NCBI RefSeq assembly: GCF_002102475.1
Contig: NZ_MSQD01000005.1
Location: 111,799 to 175,798 of the forward strand
Direction: 5' to 3'
DNA: 64,000 nt
From: Thermoanaerobacterium sp. PSU-2
GTDB taxonomy: Bacteria > Bacillota > Thermoanaerobacteria > Thermoanaerobacterales > Thermoanaerobacteraceae
Both the position numbers and the translations under genes were made by a program. Below the pieces are notes generated by a model, which worked only from the letters and a program-made list of their open reading frames with translations, searched no databases and was not told the DNA's origin. Positions 1 to 7,444 of the stretch are shown here, in pieces. Position 1 is the first letter of the stretch, and every line of letters starts with the position of its first letter.

Positions 1-452
1 CTCAAAGTTTCTAAAATGATTTTTCCTTCCTCAAGATTTATATCTCCTGCAATTATCATTTCATCAACAATGTAAATATATAGAATGGAGTTAAATGAAA
101 ATTCTTTTTCTTCTCCAAACGTCTTTACATATAATTCCAAAGATATTGACGAAACAATGTTGCGTTTTTTTATCTCATCTAAGCTTAATACAATCTCTGA
201 CGGATTTGGCGAAAGCATATTTGCAAGGTCGTCCAATGACAAGTCTTCTTTCATGCTTAGAATTTTATTTACTCTTTCAAGAATTTTTGCTTTAGGGAAA
301 AATGTCTCTTGCCCTGTAAATGTAGACTTTCTTATAAACCACTCCTCAGGAATAAGATTTTTCCTCTTCCATCTATATAACTGTCCATACGAGATACCTG
401 TTATTTCAAGCAATTCCTTTTTTGATATCAAATCATTGTTATCCACTAACAT
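1..452 (-). CDS. YhbD-like (DUF4004) protein, C-terminus cut by window edge
   Basis: The reading frame is open from 452 down to base 1, so the gene runs off the window. The N-terminus has a MerR-like recognition segment (LISKKELLEITGISYGQLYRWKRK, given here only as family-typical) followed by the IPEEWFIRKSTFTGQETFFP stretch that I recognise from the YhbD/DUF4004 family of uncharacterised Firmicute proteins. The helix-turn-helix-like start suggests DNA binding; that is inference. An GGAGGTGA ribosome site touches the ATG at 452, so the in-frame GTG at 446 has better spacing and may be the true start. No neighbour explains its role. Confidence 0.75.
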   Translation of the reverse strand, partial: MLVDNNDLISKKELLEITGISYGQLYRWKRKNLIPEEWFIRKSTFTGQETFFPKAKILERVNKILSMKEDLSLDDLANMLSPNPSEIVLSLDEIKKRNIVSSISLELYVKTFGEEKEFSFNSILYIYIVDEMIIAGDINLEEGKIILETL

Positions 453-523
453 TCACCTCCACATGAATAGTATAACATAACACTGTTACGTTGTAAATAG
501 GTTTTATAAAATTTTTAAGCGAA

Positions 524-808
524 ATGTCGATTGTAGTGCATTTCATAATATGTTCAATTAAATTTATAGGTGAAAAATATAATGATATTGATAAAATGGT
601 AATATATGGTTCAAGATCAAGAGGAGATAATAGAAAGACCAGTGATATAGATATTGCCGTATATTGCAAAGATGGTTCACATAAAGGCGCAATTTATTGC
701 GATTTAGATGATATAAATACTCTATTGAAACTTGATATAGTCTTTATAGATGATAATACCGACAAAAAGTTATTAGATAATATTAACCGGGATGGTGTTA
801 TTATATGA
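524..808 (+). CDS. MNT-type minimal nucleotidyltransferase, probably decayed
   Basis: The protein of 94 residues contains the nucleotidyltransferase signature GSRSRGDNRKTSDIDIAVY, with the GS...D-x-D metal-binding pattern. Family members (MNT) usually sit next to a HEPN gene and act as the antitoxin of a HEPN/MNT pair. Here no HEPN frame follows: the next 40 bases are noncoding and the next gene is on the other strand. The first ~25 residues do not look like the family and no good ribosome site precedes 524. The frame ends at DGVII where relatives continue a few residues; a shift of one base there would extend it. I read it as a solitary or degrading copy; whether it is expressed is unknown. 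Confidence 0.55.
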   Translation: MSIVVHFIICSIKFIGEKYNDIDKMVIYGSRSRGDNRKTSDIDIAVYCKDGSHKGAIYCDLDDINTLLKLDIVFIDDNTDKKLLDNINRDGVII

Positions 809-851
809 GGAAAGCAATAATAAACTTTAAAATTTTATAAAGGCATACTCA

Positions 852-1418
852 TCATCTCGCTTTTGATTTGTAATAATCTTTTAAATAATTCATCATACTA
901 TCACTTAATTTAACACTTATGAAAGTTATATTGTTGTTTGAAGTTTTGTCATATTTAGGGAATAGCGCATAACCATTGTAAATATTGATATTTGTTATCA
1001 TATATCCTTCTTTCAGCTTATTTTCATCCATTGTTTTTAAACCATTATATGCAAACTGCATTGAATAATAATCTTTACTCGACCTATCCAAAATTATATC
1101 TTCATCTTTTCCTTTTGAATTGTGGATATAATTTAAAAACTTATTAATAAACACTTTATCATCGATCATTACTGTAGATTTAACCTCAAGCTGGGCAATT
1201 TCTTGTAATATTTTTTGTTTTTCATTATAATCCTTTGTTTCTTCATATTTTTTATTTAATTCAATGATTTCCTGCCTATGTAAATCTCCAGTTAAATAAA
1301 TTTTATCTGGAGTTTTGACATAGTTCATACTAATTCCGCTTTTAGAACAGCCAACAAATAAAATGGTTACTACACAAATAAGAGAAATTATTATTCTTTT
1401 AGATACATTTGTTTTCAT
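852..1418 (-). CDS. Predicted lipoprotein of unknown function
   Basis: 188 residues. The N-terminus is a lipoprotein signal: basic start (KTNVSKR), hydrophobic core and lipobox LFVGC, so the mature protein should be lipid-anchored on the outer face of the membrane from Cys24. The rest is Lys/Asp/Tyr-rich with a charged helix near residues 45-75 (LNKKYEETKDYNEKQKILQEI). No family recognised. AGGTGG lies six bases before the ATG. It reads in the same direction as the other small exported genes of this island. Confidence 0.7.
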   Translation of the reverse strand: MKTNVSKRIIISLICVVTILFVGCSKSGISMNYVKTPDKIYLTGDLHRQEIIELNKKYEETKDYNEKQKILQEIAQLEVKSTVMIDDKVFINKFLNYIHNSKGKDEDIILDRSSKDYYSMQFAYNGLKTMDENKLKEGYMITNINIYNGYALFPKYDKTSNNNITFISVKLSDSMMNYLKDYYKSKAR

Positions 1419-1534
1419 ATCATGCCACCTAGCATTATAAACATTGCTTCTCTCAATACATATAATACAATTTTTGTTTTTTGTTTGTCTAGTTTTCTGG
1501 TATCATTATAATACTTTTAGTGTAACATAAACAG

Positions 1535-1570
1535 TTAACAAAAAGTATTAGTAATTTTCTTACTTTCCAT
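1535..1570 (-). pseudogene. 11-codon remnant of a duplicated small membrane-protein gene
   Basis: Reading from 1570, ATGGAAAGTAAGAAAATTAC... gives MESKKITNTFC then TAA. The first ten residues match the start of the gene at 7136-7444 (MESKKITHTF) in the same position relative to the upstream gene, including the overlap of its stop codon. The match ends abruptly at 1541. It is the truncated edge of the 666-bp duplication. Confidence 0.75.
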
Positions 1571-2206
1571 AGTTTTTTAATACTTCCTCATTATATTCTC
1601 TATTAATTTGATTTGTAATATCATTCAAGTTATTATCATATAATGTCCAATTCATAGATATCGAATTAGTATTCTCAATCATCTCGTTTAGCTTAAAATC
1701 TTTTAAATAAAATTCATCATCTCTATTGATATTGACCTCATAATTTCGATTATCATATTTGCCAACAATTTTGGCTATTTTCCCTTTATAATTTATACCA
1801 TATAAAACCAAATGATTCTCTTTATTAATTTTGATAATACAATCATTATTAAGATTTGTTCCATACCCAAATGATTCGATTTTATATTTGTTGTTTATTC
1901 CTTTTTTTAAAATAGCATATCCAGCAAATTTAAATTTAACTTTTGGTATGCTATAAGAAAAAAGCGTGAATTTAACATTATCTATTGTTATAGTTTTTTC
2001 TATATTTATTGAATTTTTTAAAATGTCTTTTGAAGAATCTGAAATTGTAATCATTTTATTTTGTAATAAAGAGACTTTCCTAGTTATAGCATTTCGCTCC
2101 GATTCTCTAGTATTGTCAATGTTATAAGTAATAAAAATAGAAAAATACAAACTTATTGCTGTAACAGCAATAGCAATGCATATTATTATTATTTTTTTCA
2201 TAAAAT
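1541..2206. repeat. Copy 1 of a 666-bp direct duplication
   Basis: Aligned by eye with 7415-8080 at a constant offset of 5874 bases, with about seven mismatches and no gaps. The match begins inside a truncated downstream gene and ends just beyond the start codon of the 213-residue gene. Both copies have the same orientation. Confidence 0.9.
1560..2201 (-). CDS. Membrane-anchored protein of unknown function, duplicate copy 1
   Basis: 213 residues with one N-terminal hydrophobic anchor (residues 3-25, KKIIIICIAIAVTAISLYFS) and a polar exterior part rich in Asn, Lys and Tyr. It is almost identical to the protein at 7434-8075; the visible differences are TRKV/IKKV near residue 41 and NYGK/YYGK at the end. 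The ribosome site is CGGAGGG. No domain recognised; the pattern of alternating hydrophobic residues in the exterior part would suit a beta-rich fold, but that is a guess. The downstream partner present at the other copy is truncated here. Confidence 0.7.
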   Translation of the reverse strand: MKKIIIICIAIAVTAISLYFSIFITYNIDNTRESERNAITRKVSLLQNKMITISDSSKDILKNSINIEKTITIDNVKFTLFSYSIPKVKFKFAGYAILKKGINNKYKIESFGYGTNLNNDCIIKINKENHLVLYGINYKGKIAKIVGKYDNRNYEVNINRDDEFYLKDFKLNEMIENTNSISMNWTLYDNNLNDITNQINREYNEEVLKNYGK

Positions 2207-2492
2207 TTCGCCCTCCGATTTAAACTATTCATTTATATAGTTAATAAATAATAAAAATATATATAAATAAAAACTAATTAGTCGCAGAAAATTTTAAGGG
2301 ATAAATAATAAAACAAAGGTGGGCAAAACGGTAAAAACACCTCAATTTTGCCCTATAAATTATATTAAATAAATAGCATTAAAAGTTGCTGTGAAATTTT
2401 TTAGCTTCTAGTATTCTATTATATTTATATTAATTTTTAATTTATATTTTTTATAATATTTCAAATCATATAGATCTAGAATTATATTTTGT
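2202..2492. other. Intergenic stretch with one inverted repeat
   Basis: Very AT-rich and without a credible gene. GGGCAAAA at 2321-2328 and TTTTGCCC at 2346-2353 form an 8-bp stem around a 17-base loop. It may be a terminator for the gene at 2493-3548, but no T-run follows on either strand. Confidence 0.4.
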
Positions 2493-3548
2493 CTAATAAT
2501 TTAGTCCACCAATTTGTGTAACTATAGACCATTGCTTAGCTACATTAGAAAGTGAAAAACCTGCTCCTACCCCTGCAACGTTTGCACTTATAGAAATTGA
2601 TCCACTCACATCTTGATAAGTATGAATATATTTAAATACAGCAGAAGTATCATTTCCACCTCCAGTCAATGTGTTTTTATATAACCGAATACCAGTATTT
2701 ATTTGTTTAACATAGTATTTATAACCATTAATTGATAAATATTCATTAAATGACCATACGTGCCCTGCATTTGGCACCGAATCTGCTTTATAGAAAGTTG
2801 CATTTGCTCCATTAGACCAAATACCAGAGATATTTTCCAGATAATAGCTAAATCCGCCACCCCATGCATAACCAATAAAATCTTCTCCTACTGCAGGATT
2901 ATTTTCTGCACTGTAAAGAAAGTTAAATCCGCTCCAATTGGCATTACCTGTAAGTACATATTCAATGGAATGACTCGAATTAGAATCTTTATACAAAGTA
3001 AAATATAATGAAAGTGTTCCTCTGGATTCAGTATCGTATGGTTGAATGCCAGAAGCATCTAAAGACTGTACATTAGCTTTTTCATCTTCAATAGGAATAA
3101 ATTTGTTCTTTCCTATTCTATTTATTTCATCCGCAGATAATAATTTACTACTAATACAAACTAATTTATTATTTTTCTTCTCATATTTTTCCTCAACATA
3201 TACTGTTGCCTTTGCAATTCCGATGAGTTTTAAAGATGAACTATCTAAATGCTTCTTTATATCTGAACTAACATTTGGAGCGTCCTTAAATATTTTATTT
3301 AGTTTATCTGCCAACTGCCGATTATTATTACTATCTGCTACAATCTTCCCATTAACTACTTTCATTGATGTATCTCTTAAATCTAAGAAATCTTGTTCAA
3401 TATATGCATTTGAAAATTCAGGACTAAAAAATGTTATAACAGGATCATCTTTAAAAGCGCTTTTTGTGCTTTCTGCAAAAACAGAACTAAAAGTTGAAAC
3501 TGAAAGAAGCACTACAACAAGAACCAATGAAACAGCCTTTTTTAACAT
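2493..3548 (-). CDS. Secreted protein of unknown function
   Basis: 351 residues when started at ATG 3548, which follows AGGAG by ten bases; an in-frame GTG at 3581 lies upstream of that ribosome site and is unlikely. A classical signal peptide (LKKAVSLVLVVVLLSVSTFSSVFAES) ends near residue 26 at VFA. The middle is a Lys/Asp-rich segment; the C-terminal 160 residues are rich in Gly, Ser, Tyr and Asn (for example YAWGGGFSYYLENISGIW and ISANVAGVGAGFSL), as in beta-rich surface or toxin-like proteins. No family recognised. Its promoter is copy 1 of the tandem-palindrome module (3655-3733). Confidence 0.75.
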   Translation of the reverse strand: MLKKAVSLVLVVVLLSVSTFSSVFAESTKSAFKDDPVITFFSPEFSNAYIEQDFLDLRDTSMKVVNGKIVADSNNNRQLADKLNKIFKDAPNVSSDIKKHLDSSSLKLIGIAKATVYVEEKYEKKNNKLVCISSKLLSADEINRIGKNKFIPIEDEKANVQSLDASGIQPYDTESRGTLSLYFTLYKDSNSSHSIEYVLTGNANWSGFNFLYSAENNPAVGEDFIGYAWGGGFSYYLENISGIWSNGANATFYKADSVPNAGHVWSFNEYLSINGYKYYVKQINTGIRLYKNTLTGGGNDTSAVFKYIHTYQDVSGSISISANVAGVGAGFSLSNVAKQWSIVTQIGGLNY

Positions 3549-3654
3549 TTCTATACTTCTCCTTTTTATAGTTAGTAACACTATTTCGGTACCAAAACAG
3601 CATACTAACTACATTTTTATTAAACATCGAATGGCCATTCATCTGTTTGACTAC

Positions 3655-3733
3655 ATTATAACTCCAAGCTCAACATTTGGGAAGTTCCGAAATTCGGCAC
3701 ATTTTTTTATGAAATAAGTGCCGAATTCCGGCA
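3655..3733 (-). promoter_or_regulatory. Tandem-palindrome promoter module, copy 1
   Basis: On the minus strand, reading toward the gene at 3548: box A (3719-3733, TGCCGGAATTCGGCA), box B 34 bases on (3685-3699, TGCCGAATTTCGGAA), then -35 TTCCCA (3678-3683), a 17-base spacer and -10 TATAAT (3655-3660). The leader up to the start codon is about 100 bases. The same arrangement occurs at 40842-40919 in the other orientation. Placement of the palindromes directly against a weak -35 suits activator binding; the regulator is unknown. Confidence 0.75.
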
Positions 3734-3740
3734 CATCATT

Positions 3741-4568
3741 TTATAATATATTGCCATGTATGTCTATGATGCCTATGTTTATGGCTGTCATTATTATTTT
3801 TATATCATTGTTTGCATCAAACAATATACCTAATTTATTTAGATGGTTTCTCAATGCTCTGTCAGATATGCCTACTTCGTCCATTACTACTTTCCTTACT
3901 CCGTTTCGGACCAATGATGATAGGATAAGCTTATCAGTATCATCGATCTCTCCTCCTACGAAAGACATATTTTCACTTCTACATGATATACATTTTTCAA
4001 GGTAAATTGCTACGTTTTTTAGACTAATGCTCTGCTCTTTTATGCTGGGAATCTTTATACGGGATATATCAAGATATGCCACTATTTCTTTGTTGTAATG
4101 ATCTGTAATAGGCATTGCAGTACAATACCAATTCTTAAACAAGTCGCAACAATGGTCTTTTCCGTATAACTGTGCAAGGCTTTTGTATTCCATGGCTATG
4201 TTGACTGCATTTGTTCCACTGTCTTCAAGCCTTAGGCTTATGCCTTCTCTAAATTGCAGTTTTTTAAAATCTTCATTTAATTGGTCATTAGCTATAATTT
4301 CAATCACATAACCGTCTTTATCACACAGAATAAAGAAATATCCTTCTTCAATAAGCATCCTGTACCTATAGCATTGATTTACAAAGTTGTTTAACAGCAA
4401 TATTAAAAAGTTGTTTTCTCTTTTCTTTTTTAACAATGCATCATCATCGATTGTTTTATCAAATGAGTTTTTTTCAGGATTGATATTTAAAAGCAATGAT
4501 TCCCTATAAGACACAGTCAGCTTACCATTTCCTCTTTTTATAAACATGTCATTGTTCATCAATATCAC
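3741..4568 (-). CDS. GAF-like sensor with C-terminal LuxR-type HTH
   Basis: 275 residues. The middle (about 85-185, from GYFFILCDKDGYVIEI through LRLEDSGTNAVNIAMEYKSL to WYCTAMPITDHYNKEIVAYLDIS) resembles the GAF sensor domain of AcoR-type sigma-54 activators, but no AAA+ domain follows. Instead the last ~70 residues (GISDRALRNHLNKLGILF, then IIMTAINIGIID) look like a LuxR/GerE helix-turn-helix. Cys residues near 195 (CISCRSE) could sense redox or metal. It sits directly between the DUF6147 gene and the tandem-palindrome module, so it is the natural candidate regulator of one or both promoter families here; that is inference. A deleted copy of its 3' end lies at 9060-9146. Confidence 0.6.
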   Translation of the reverse strand: MILMNNDMFIKRGNGKLTVSYRESLLLNINPEKNSFDKTIDDDALLKKKRENNFLILLLNNFVNQCYRYRMLIEEGYFFILCDKDGYVIEIIANDQLNEDFKKLQFREGISLRLEDSGTNAVNIAMEYKSLAQLYGKDHCCDLFKNWYCTAMPITDHYNKEIVAYLDISRIKIPSIKEQSISLKNVAIYLEKCISCRSENMSFVGGEIDDTDKLILSSLVRNGVRKVVMDEVGISDRALRNHLNKLGILFDANNDIKIIMTAINIGIIDIHGNIL

Positions 4569-4607
4569 TCCATCATTTTACTTTTCCGTTAATCGCAATA
4601 TCCTCTT

Positions 4608-5042
4608 TTAATACCAGCGTGCATCGCTTGTATAGTTAGCTTGCTCTAATTGAACTCCATTTCTATAAACTGTACCTTTCGTGACAAGCCTGTAATAATA
4701 CCCTTCTTCCACATACCATATTTCACTTATGGAACAGCTAATATCTGTCGATGTGGTTGACCAGCTTTTGATTGTCACCCAGTTTCCGTTCTTGTACTGT
4801 TGAAGATAAGCATCAATTCTGATTTTGTCGACGCTGAAAGCATATAATACGCTGTCGACAGTTGATTTTCCCATCGATGATATGTCGAATGTGTTAGTAA
4901 ACTGGGATATGGCTATCCAATTAGGCGTTATTGGACTTGTCACTAATTTTTTTGAAATACCATCATCCGCAAAACCAGTGGTTGAAAGTGATGTCACCAT
5001 TATTATTGTCAGCACAAAAATAGACAAGAATTTTTTAAACAC
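4608..5042 (-). CDS. Secreted DUF6147-like protein
   Basis: 144 residues with a signal peptide (FKKFLSIFVLTIIMVTSLSTTGFADD, cleavage after GFA). The mature part, about 120 residues, is beta-rich with conserved-looking Trp and Tyr (YKNGNWVTIKSWS, EEGYYYRLVTKGTVYRNG) and ends SDARWY. I recognise it as similar to the small exported DUF6147 family, known from Firmicutes without assigned function. It is the first gene downstream of promoter repeat A and is followed 39 bases later by the GAF/HTH regulator, so the two are probably co-transcribed. Confidence 0.65.
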   Translation of the reverse strand: MFKKFLSIFVLTIIMVTSLSTTGFADDGISKKLVTSPITPNWIAISQFTNTFDISSMGKSTVDSVLYAFSVDKIRIDAYLQQYKNGNWVTIKSWSTTSTDISCSISEIWYVEEGYYYRLVTKGTVYRNGVQLEQANYTSDARWY

Positions 5043-5052
5043 ACTATCACCT

Positions 5053-5126
5053 CACTAATTTTTTCCTTCATAAATATAAAACAACTTACAATGGATTTCG
5101 TTACAGTTTTTTATAAAAATTTTTAT
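5053..5126 (-). promoter_or_regulatory. Promoter-like repeat A (CTGTAACGAAAT family)
   Basis: The stretch upstream of the DUF6147 gene shares long identical runs with 8614-8695 and 9147-9200. On the minus strand it reads AAAACTGTAACGAAATCC, then GTTTTATATTTATGAAGG. A -10 TATATT (5073-5078) lies 17 bases from a poor -35 ACGAAA (5096-5101). Two TGTAA words 15 bases apart overlap that -35. The pattern suits a promoter that needs an activator. Confidence 0.6.
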
Positions 5127-5240
5127 CAATTTCAGTATACAAAATTTCATTTTAATATTGTCAATTTAGGAACGAAAATATCATTTTAAGAAACGAAAAA
5201 GCATTTTTACCTCTTAATTTTCCTCAATTGCAAGATAAAA

Positions 5241-5275
5241 AAATAAAGACAGATTATTTTCTGTCCTTATTTTGT
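5241..5275 (-). terminator. Rho-independent terminator
   Basis: AAATAAAGACAG (5241-5252) pairs with CTGTCCTTATTT (5261-5272) around an eight-base loop; on the minus-strand RNA the odd pair is G-U and a T-run follows. It ends transcription of the gene at 5318-5881. Confidence 0.7.
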
Positions 5276-5317
5276 AAGTTACATTTGTCAACAACTTATT
5301 ATAGATATGCACTATAT

Positions 5318-5881
5318 TTAATTACCTTGAGCAGCATCTACTGTTATAACACCATCTTTATAATCGACTTTATATCCAAATGCTTCACTTATAACCCTTA
5401 GGGGGATATATGTGCAATTATCGACTAATCTCACCTTCACCGGAAGTTCATTGATCTTATCATTTATTTTTGCTACCTTTGACCCTATTGTCAACTCTAC
5501 AGTCGTACTATCTTTTTCTGCTGTTATTGTTTGACTGTCACTATGCCAATTCACTGTTGCACCTAATTTTTCAAAAAATTCACGGGCCGGTACTACTGTA
5601 ATTCCGTCTATTAAAGTAAATGGCTCCTTAGTAAATTTTATCTCTTGCCCGTTTAACTTGATTTTCGGAACATAAGGAAAATGTATTACAGTGCCTCCAC
5701 CTGAATCTTTATAAATGATTATGCCATTGTCCATTTCTTGAGAATATCCTGCTTGCATGACAGTTTCTTTGGTTACAGATTTTCCATCATCTTGTACAGC
5801 GTAAGCGATGGATCCTGTACATACAACAGCAAAAATAGCAACAAACAAAATACGTTTAAGAAAAGTAAATTTCATCCTCAC
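5318..5881 (-). CDS. Secreted protein with copper amine oxidase N-terminal-like (stalk) domain
   Basis: 187 residues. A signal peptide (LKRILFVAIFAVVCTGSIAYA) is followed by a ~35-residue linker and a copper amine oxidase N-terminal-like domain from about residue 70: IKLNGQEI, FTLIDGITVVPAREFFEKLGATVNW and, in the second half, NCTYIPLRVISEAFGYKVDY. This domain is common in exported clostridial proteins as a non-catalytic structural module; despite its name it does not imply oxidase activity. No other domain is present. GAGGAG precedes the GTG at 5881 by five bases; ATG at 5875 is an alternative. Confidence 0.8.
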   Translation of the reverse strand: MRMKFTFLKRILFVAIFAVVCTGSIAYAVQDDGKSVTKETVMQAGYSQEMDNGIIIYKDSGGGTVIHFPYVPKIKLNGQEIKFTKEPFTLIDGITVVPAREFFEKLGATVNWHSDSQTITAEKDSTTVELTIGSKVAKINDKINELPVKVRLVDNCTYIPLRVISEAFGYKVDYKDGVITVDAAQGN

Positions 5882-5931
5882 ACCAACTCCTCTTTAATCA
5901 TATTATCCAAACCAGCCCAGGTAATATACTT

Positions 5932-6546
5932 CTAGAATTCTCTCTTAATTAAAACTTTGTGAATATGATCCCACACTCCTTTCACCTTTTCATTTGGCGG
6001 TATGCTTTTAATATAAAACCAAGAAAGTATACAAAATAAACAGTAACCTAATAATACACCTAAGGCATTTAGTATTACATCGTTAGTATCAACCCTTCTG
6101 GCAACATAACCAGATAAATAAAATATGTTTTCTAAAAACTGTAGAAGCTCTATCGAAATAGAAAATAAGAACCCTTTCCAAATAACTGATTTCAGATCGA
6201 CATTACTTATAAACGGCAGTCCAAAACCAAAAGGAACGGTAATTATCACATTCCCCCATCCTTGTACTGAATTAAGATAAGAATATGTCAATTCACGAAA
6301 TGGAATAAAGTTTAAACCGTTTTTCCAATCAACTCCATCTTTAATCAAGTCATTGTGTTGGAATAATCGAATCGGAAACAAAGTATAGTGAGCTACAGAA
6401 AGCAAATATATGAAAAATATCGAAAAACATAATATATATCCAATACTGCGTTGTTTCTTTCTCCACATATAAAAAATTAGCCATCCATATATTAAAACTA
6501 TCACCGGCATAATAGTTTTAATGTCTATCATTATACCTAATCCCAA
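5932..6546 (-). CDS. VanZ-like membrane protein
   Basis: 204 residues with five likely membrane helices. The VanZ-like family features are visible: SVAHYTLFPIRLF, the NFIPFRELTY motif, NVIITVPFGFGLPF and the SIELLQFL...RRVDTNDVILNALGVLLGY block. VanZ confers low-level teicoplanin resistance in Tn1546, but most family members have unknown function, so no resistance is claimed. TTG at 6546 is nine bases after GAGGAG; the ATG at 6531 is the alternative start. Confidence 0.8.
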   Translation of the reverse strand: MGLGIMIDIKTIMPVIVLIYGWLIFYMWRKKQRSIGYILCFSIFFIYLLSVAHYTLFPIRLFQHNDLIKDGVDWKNGLNFIPFRELTYSYLNSVQGWGNVIITVPFGFGLPFISNVDLKSVIWKGFLFSISIELLQFLENIFYLSGYVARRVDTNDVILNALGVLLGYCLFCILSWFYIKSIPPNEKVKGVWDHIHKVLIKREF

Positions 6547-6667
6547 TTATAACAACTCCTCACAATACCTGCATTAGTGCCTATTTGAACTGTATAAACA
6601 TGTCATTGTTCATTGTTGCATATTTCGCTAAAATCTATGCAATTTTAGAGTATTAAAAAATATTTAG

Positions 6668-7039
6668 CTATTTAGTAAATCCTGATTTATTCTTCCTGAT
6701 ATAATTAATAATCATATAAAAAACAGCCATTACAGCAATACAGTAAAATGCCAAAAAATACTGCTGGTTAATAATTAAATATGCTATAGCCATTAAATAA
6801 TAAATAATCAATATTGTATAAAGAGATAATGCTAAAAAATATCCATATTTTCTTTTCTTTAATAACCCAATTGATGATATAATAAATACAGCTCCAAATA
6901 TGATACCAATAAAATAAAAATTTGTGCTTAGTATGACATTACTGCCAATTTTAAAGTTTACTCTTTCAAGCATCCTCATAATTGAGTCTAATATATACAA
7001 GGCCCCTTGTAACATAACTAATATAGCCACAAAGTTCAT
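6668..7039 (-). CDS. Small four-helix membrane protein, unknown
   Basis: 123 residues from the ATG at 7039, which is preceded by GGATGGTG at five bases. Four hydrophobic segments alternate with short polar loops (NFVAILVMLQGALYIL; VILSTNFYFIGIIFGAVFIIS; YFLALSLYTILIIYYLMAIAYLI; YFLAFYCIAVMAVFYMIINYI). No family recognised. It follows the small gene at 7136 by about 100 bases and may be in the same transcript. Confidence 0.6.
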   Translation of the reverse strand: MNFVAILVMLQGALYILDSIMRMLERVNFKIGSNVILSTNFYFIGIIFGAVFIISSIGLLKKRKYGYFLALSLYTILIIYYLMAIAYLIINQQYFLAFYCIAVMAVFYMIINYIRKNKSGFTK

Positions 7040-7135
7040 ACTAACACCATCCAATAATTTTACACTTTTAATTAACAATTTTATTAATAAATAGAAATTT
7101 TATATTAAACTGGACATAATCAATCCTTTTTTGCT

Positions 7136-7444
7136 TTATCTTTTTGATAAACCTAAAAAACCTCTAAATTCGTTTCTTAAATCTTCTTCCTGAATCACTT
7201 TAAATTTTAAATTTTTTTCATCATATTCTAATACCATTACCTTGCCAAAAGAACCTGAATTTATATCAGGATCCATTATCAATATGCAATTATTACCAAT
7301 ATTTACTATGGCAATATTGTGACTTGCATATCCATTATTGTTGGGGACATATTGTACGCTACTTGTTCGATTGCCCAAAACTAATATAAACAATAAAACA
7401 ATTATTATTAACATAAAAGTATGAGTAATTTTCTTACTTTCCAT
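7136..7444 (-). CDS. Small membrane-anchored protein, unknown
   Basis: 102 residues: an N-terminal anchor (HTFMLIIIVLLFILVLG) and a ~75-residue exterior part with a short beta-like pattern (NIAIVNIGNNCILIMD, KVMVLEYDEKNLKFKVI). It overlaps the stop codon of the upstream gene by 11 bases, which suggests translational coupling. Its first ten codons are also present as a dead end at 1535-1570. Confidence 0.6.
   Translation of the reverse strand: MESKKITHTFMLIIIVLLFILVLGNRTSSVQYVPNNNGYASHNIAIVNIGNNCILIMDPDINSGSFGKVMVLEYDEKNLKFKVIQEEDLRNEFRGFLGLSKR

Noticed and set aside
2321..2353. GGGCAAAA hairpin as a riboswitch
   Set aside because: Only one short stem with a large loop and no conserved riboswitch core is visible.
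3600..3740. GTGCCG palindromes as a transposon end or CRISPR repeat
   Set aside because: No transposase, no direct target repeats, no regular spacers; they sit against a good promoter at a fixed distance.
5932..6546. VanZ-like gene as an antibiotic-resistance determinant
   Set aside because: No other van genes are present and the family is broad; resistance is not supported.
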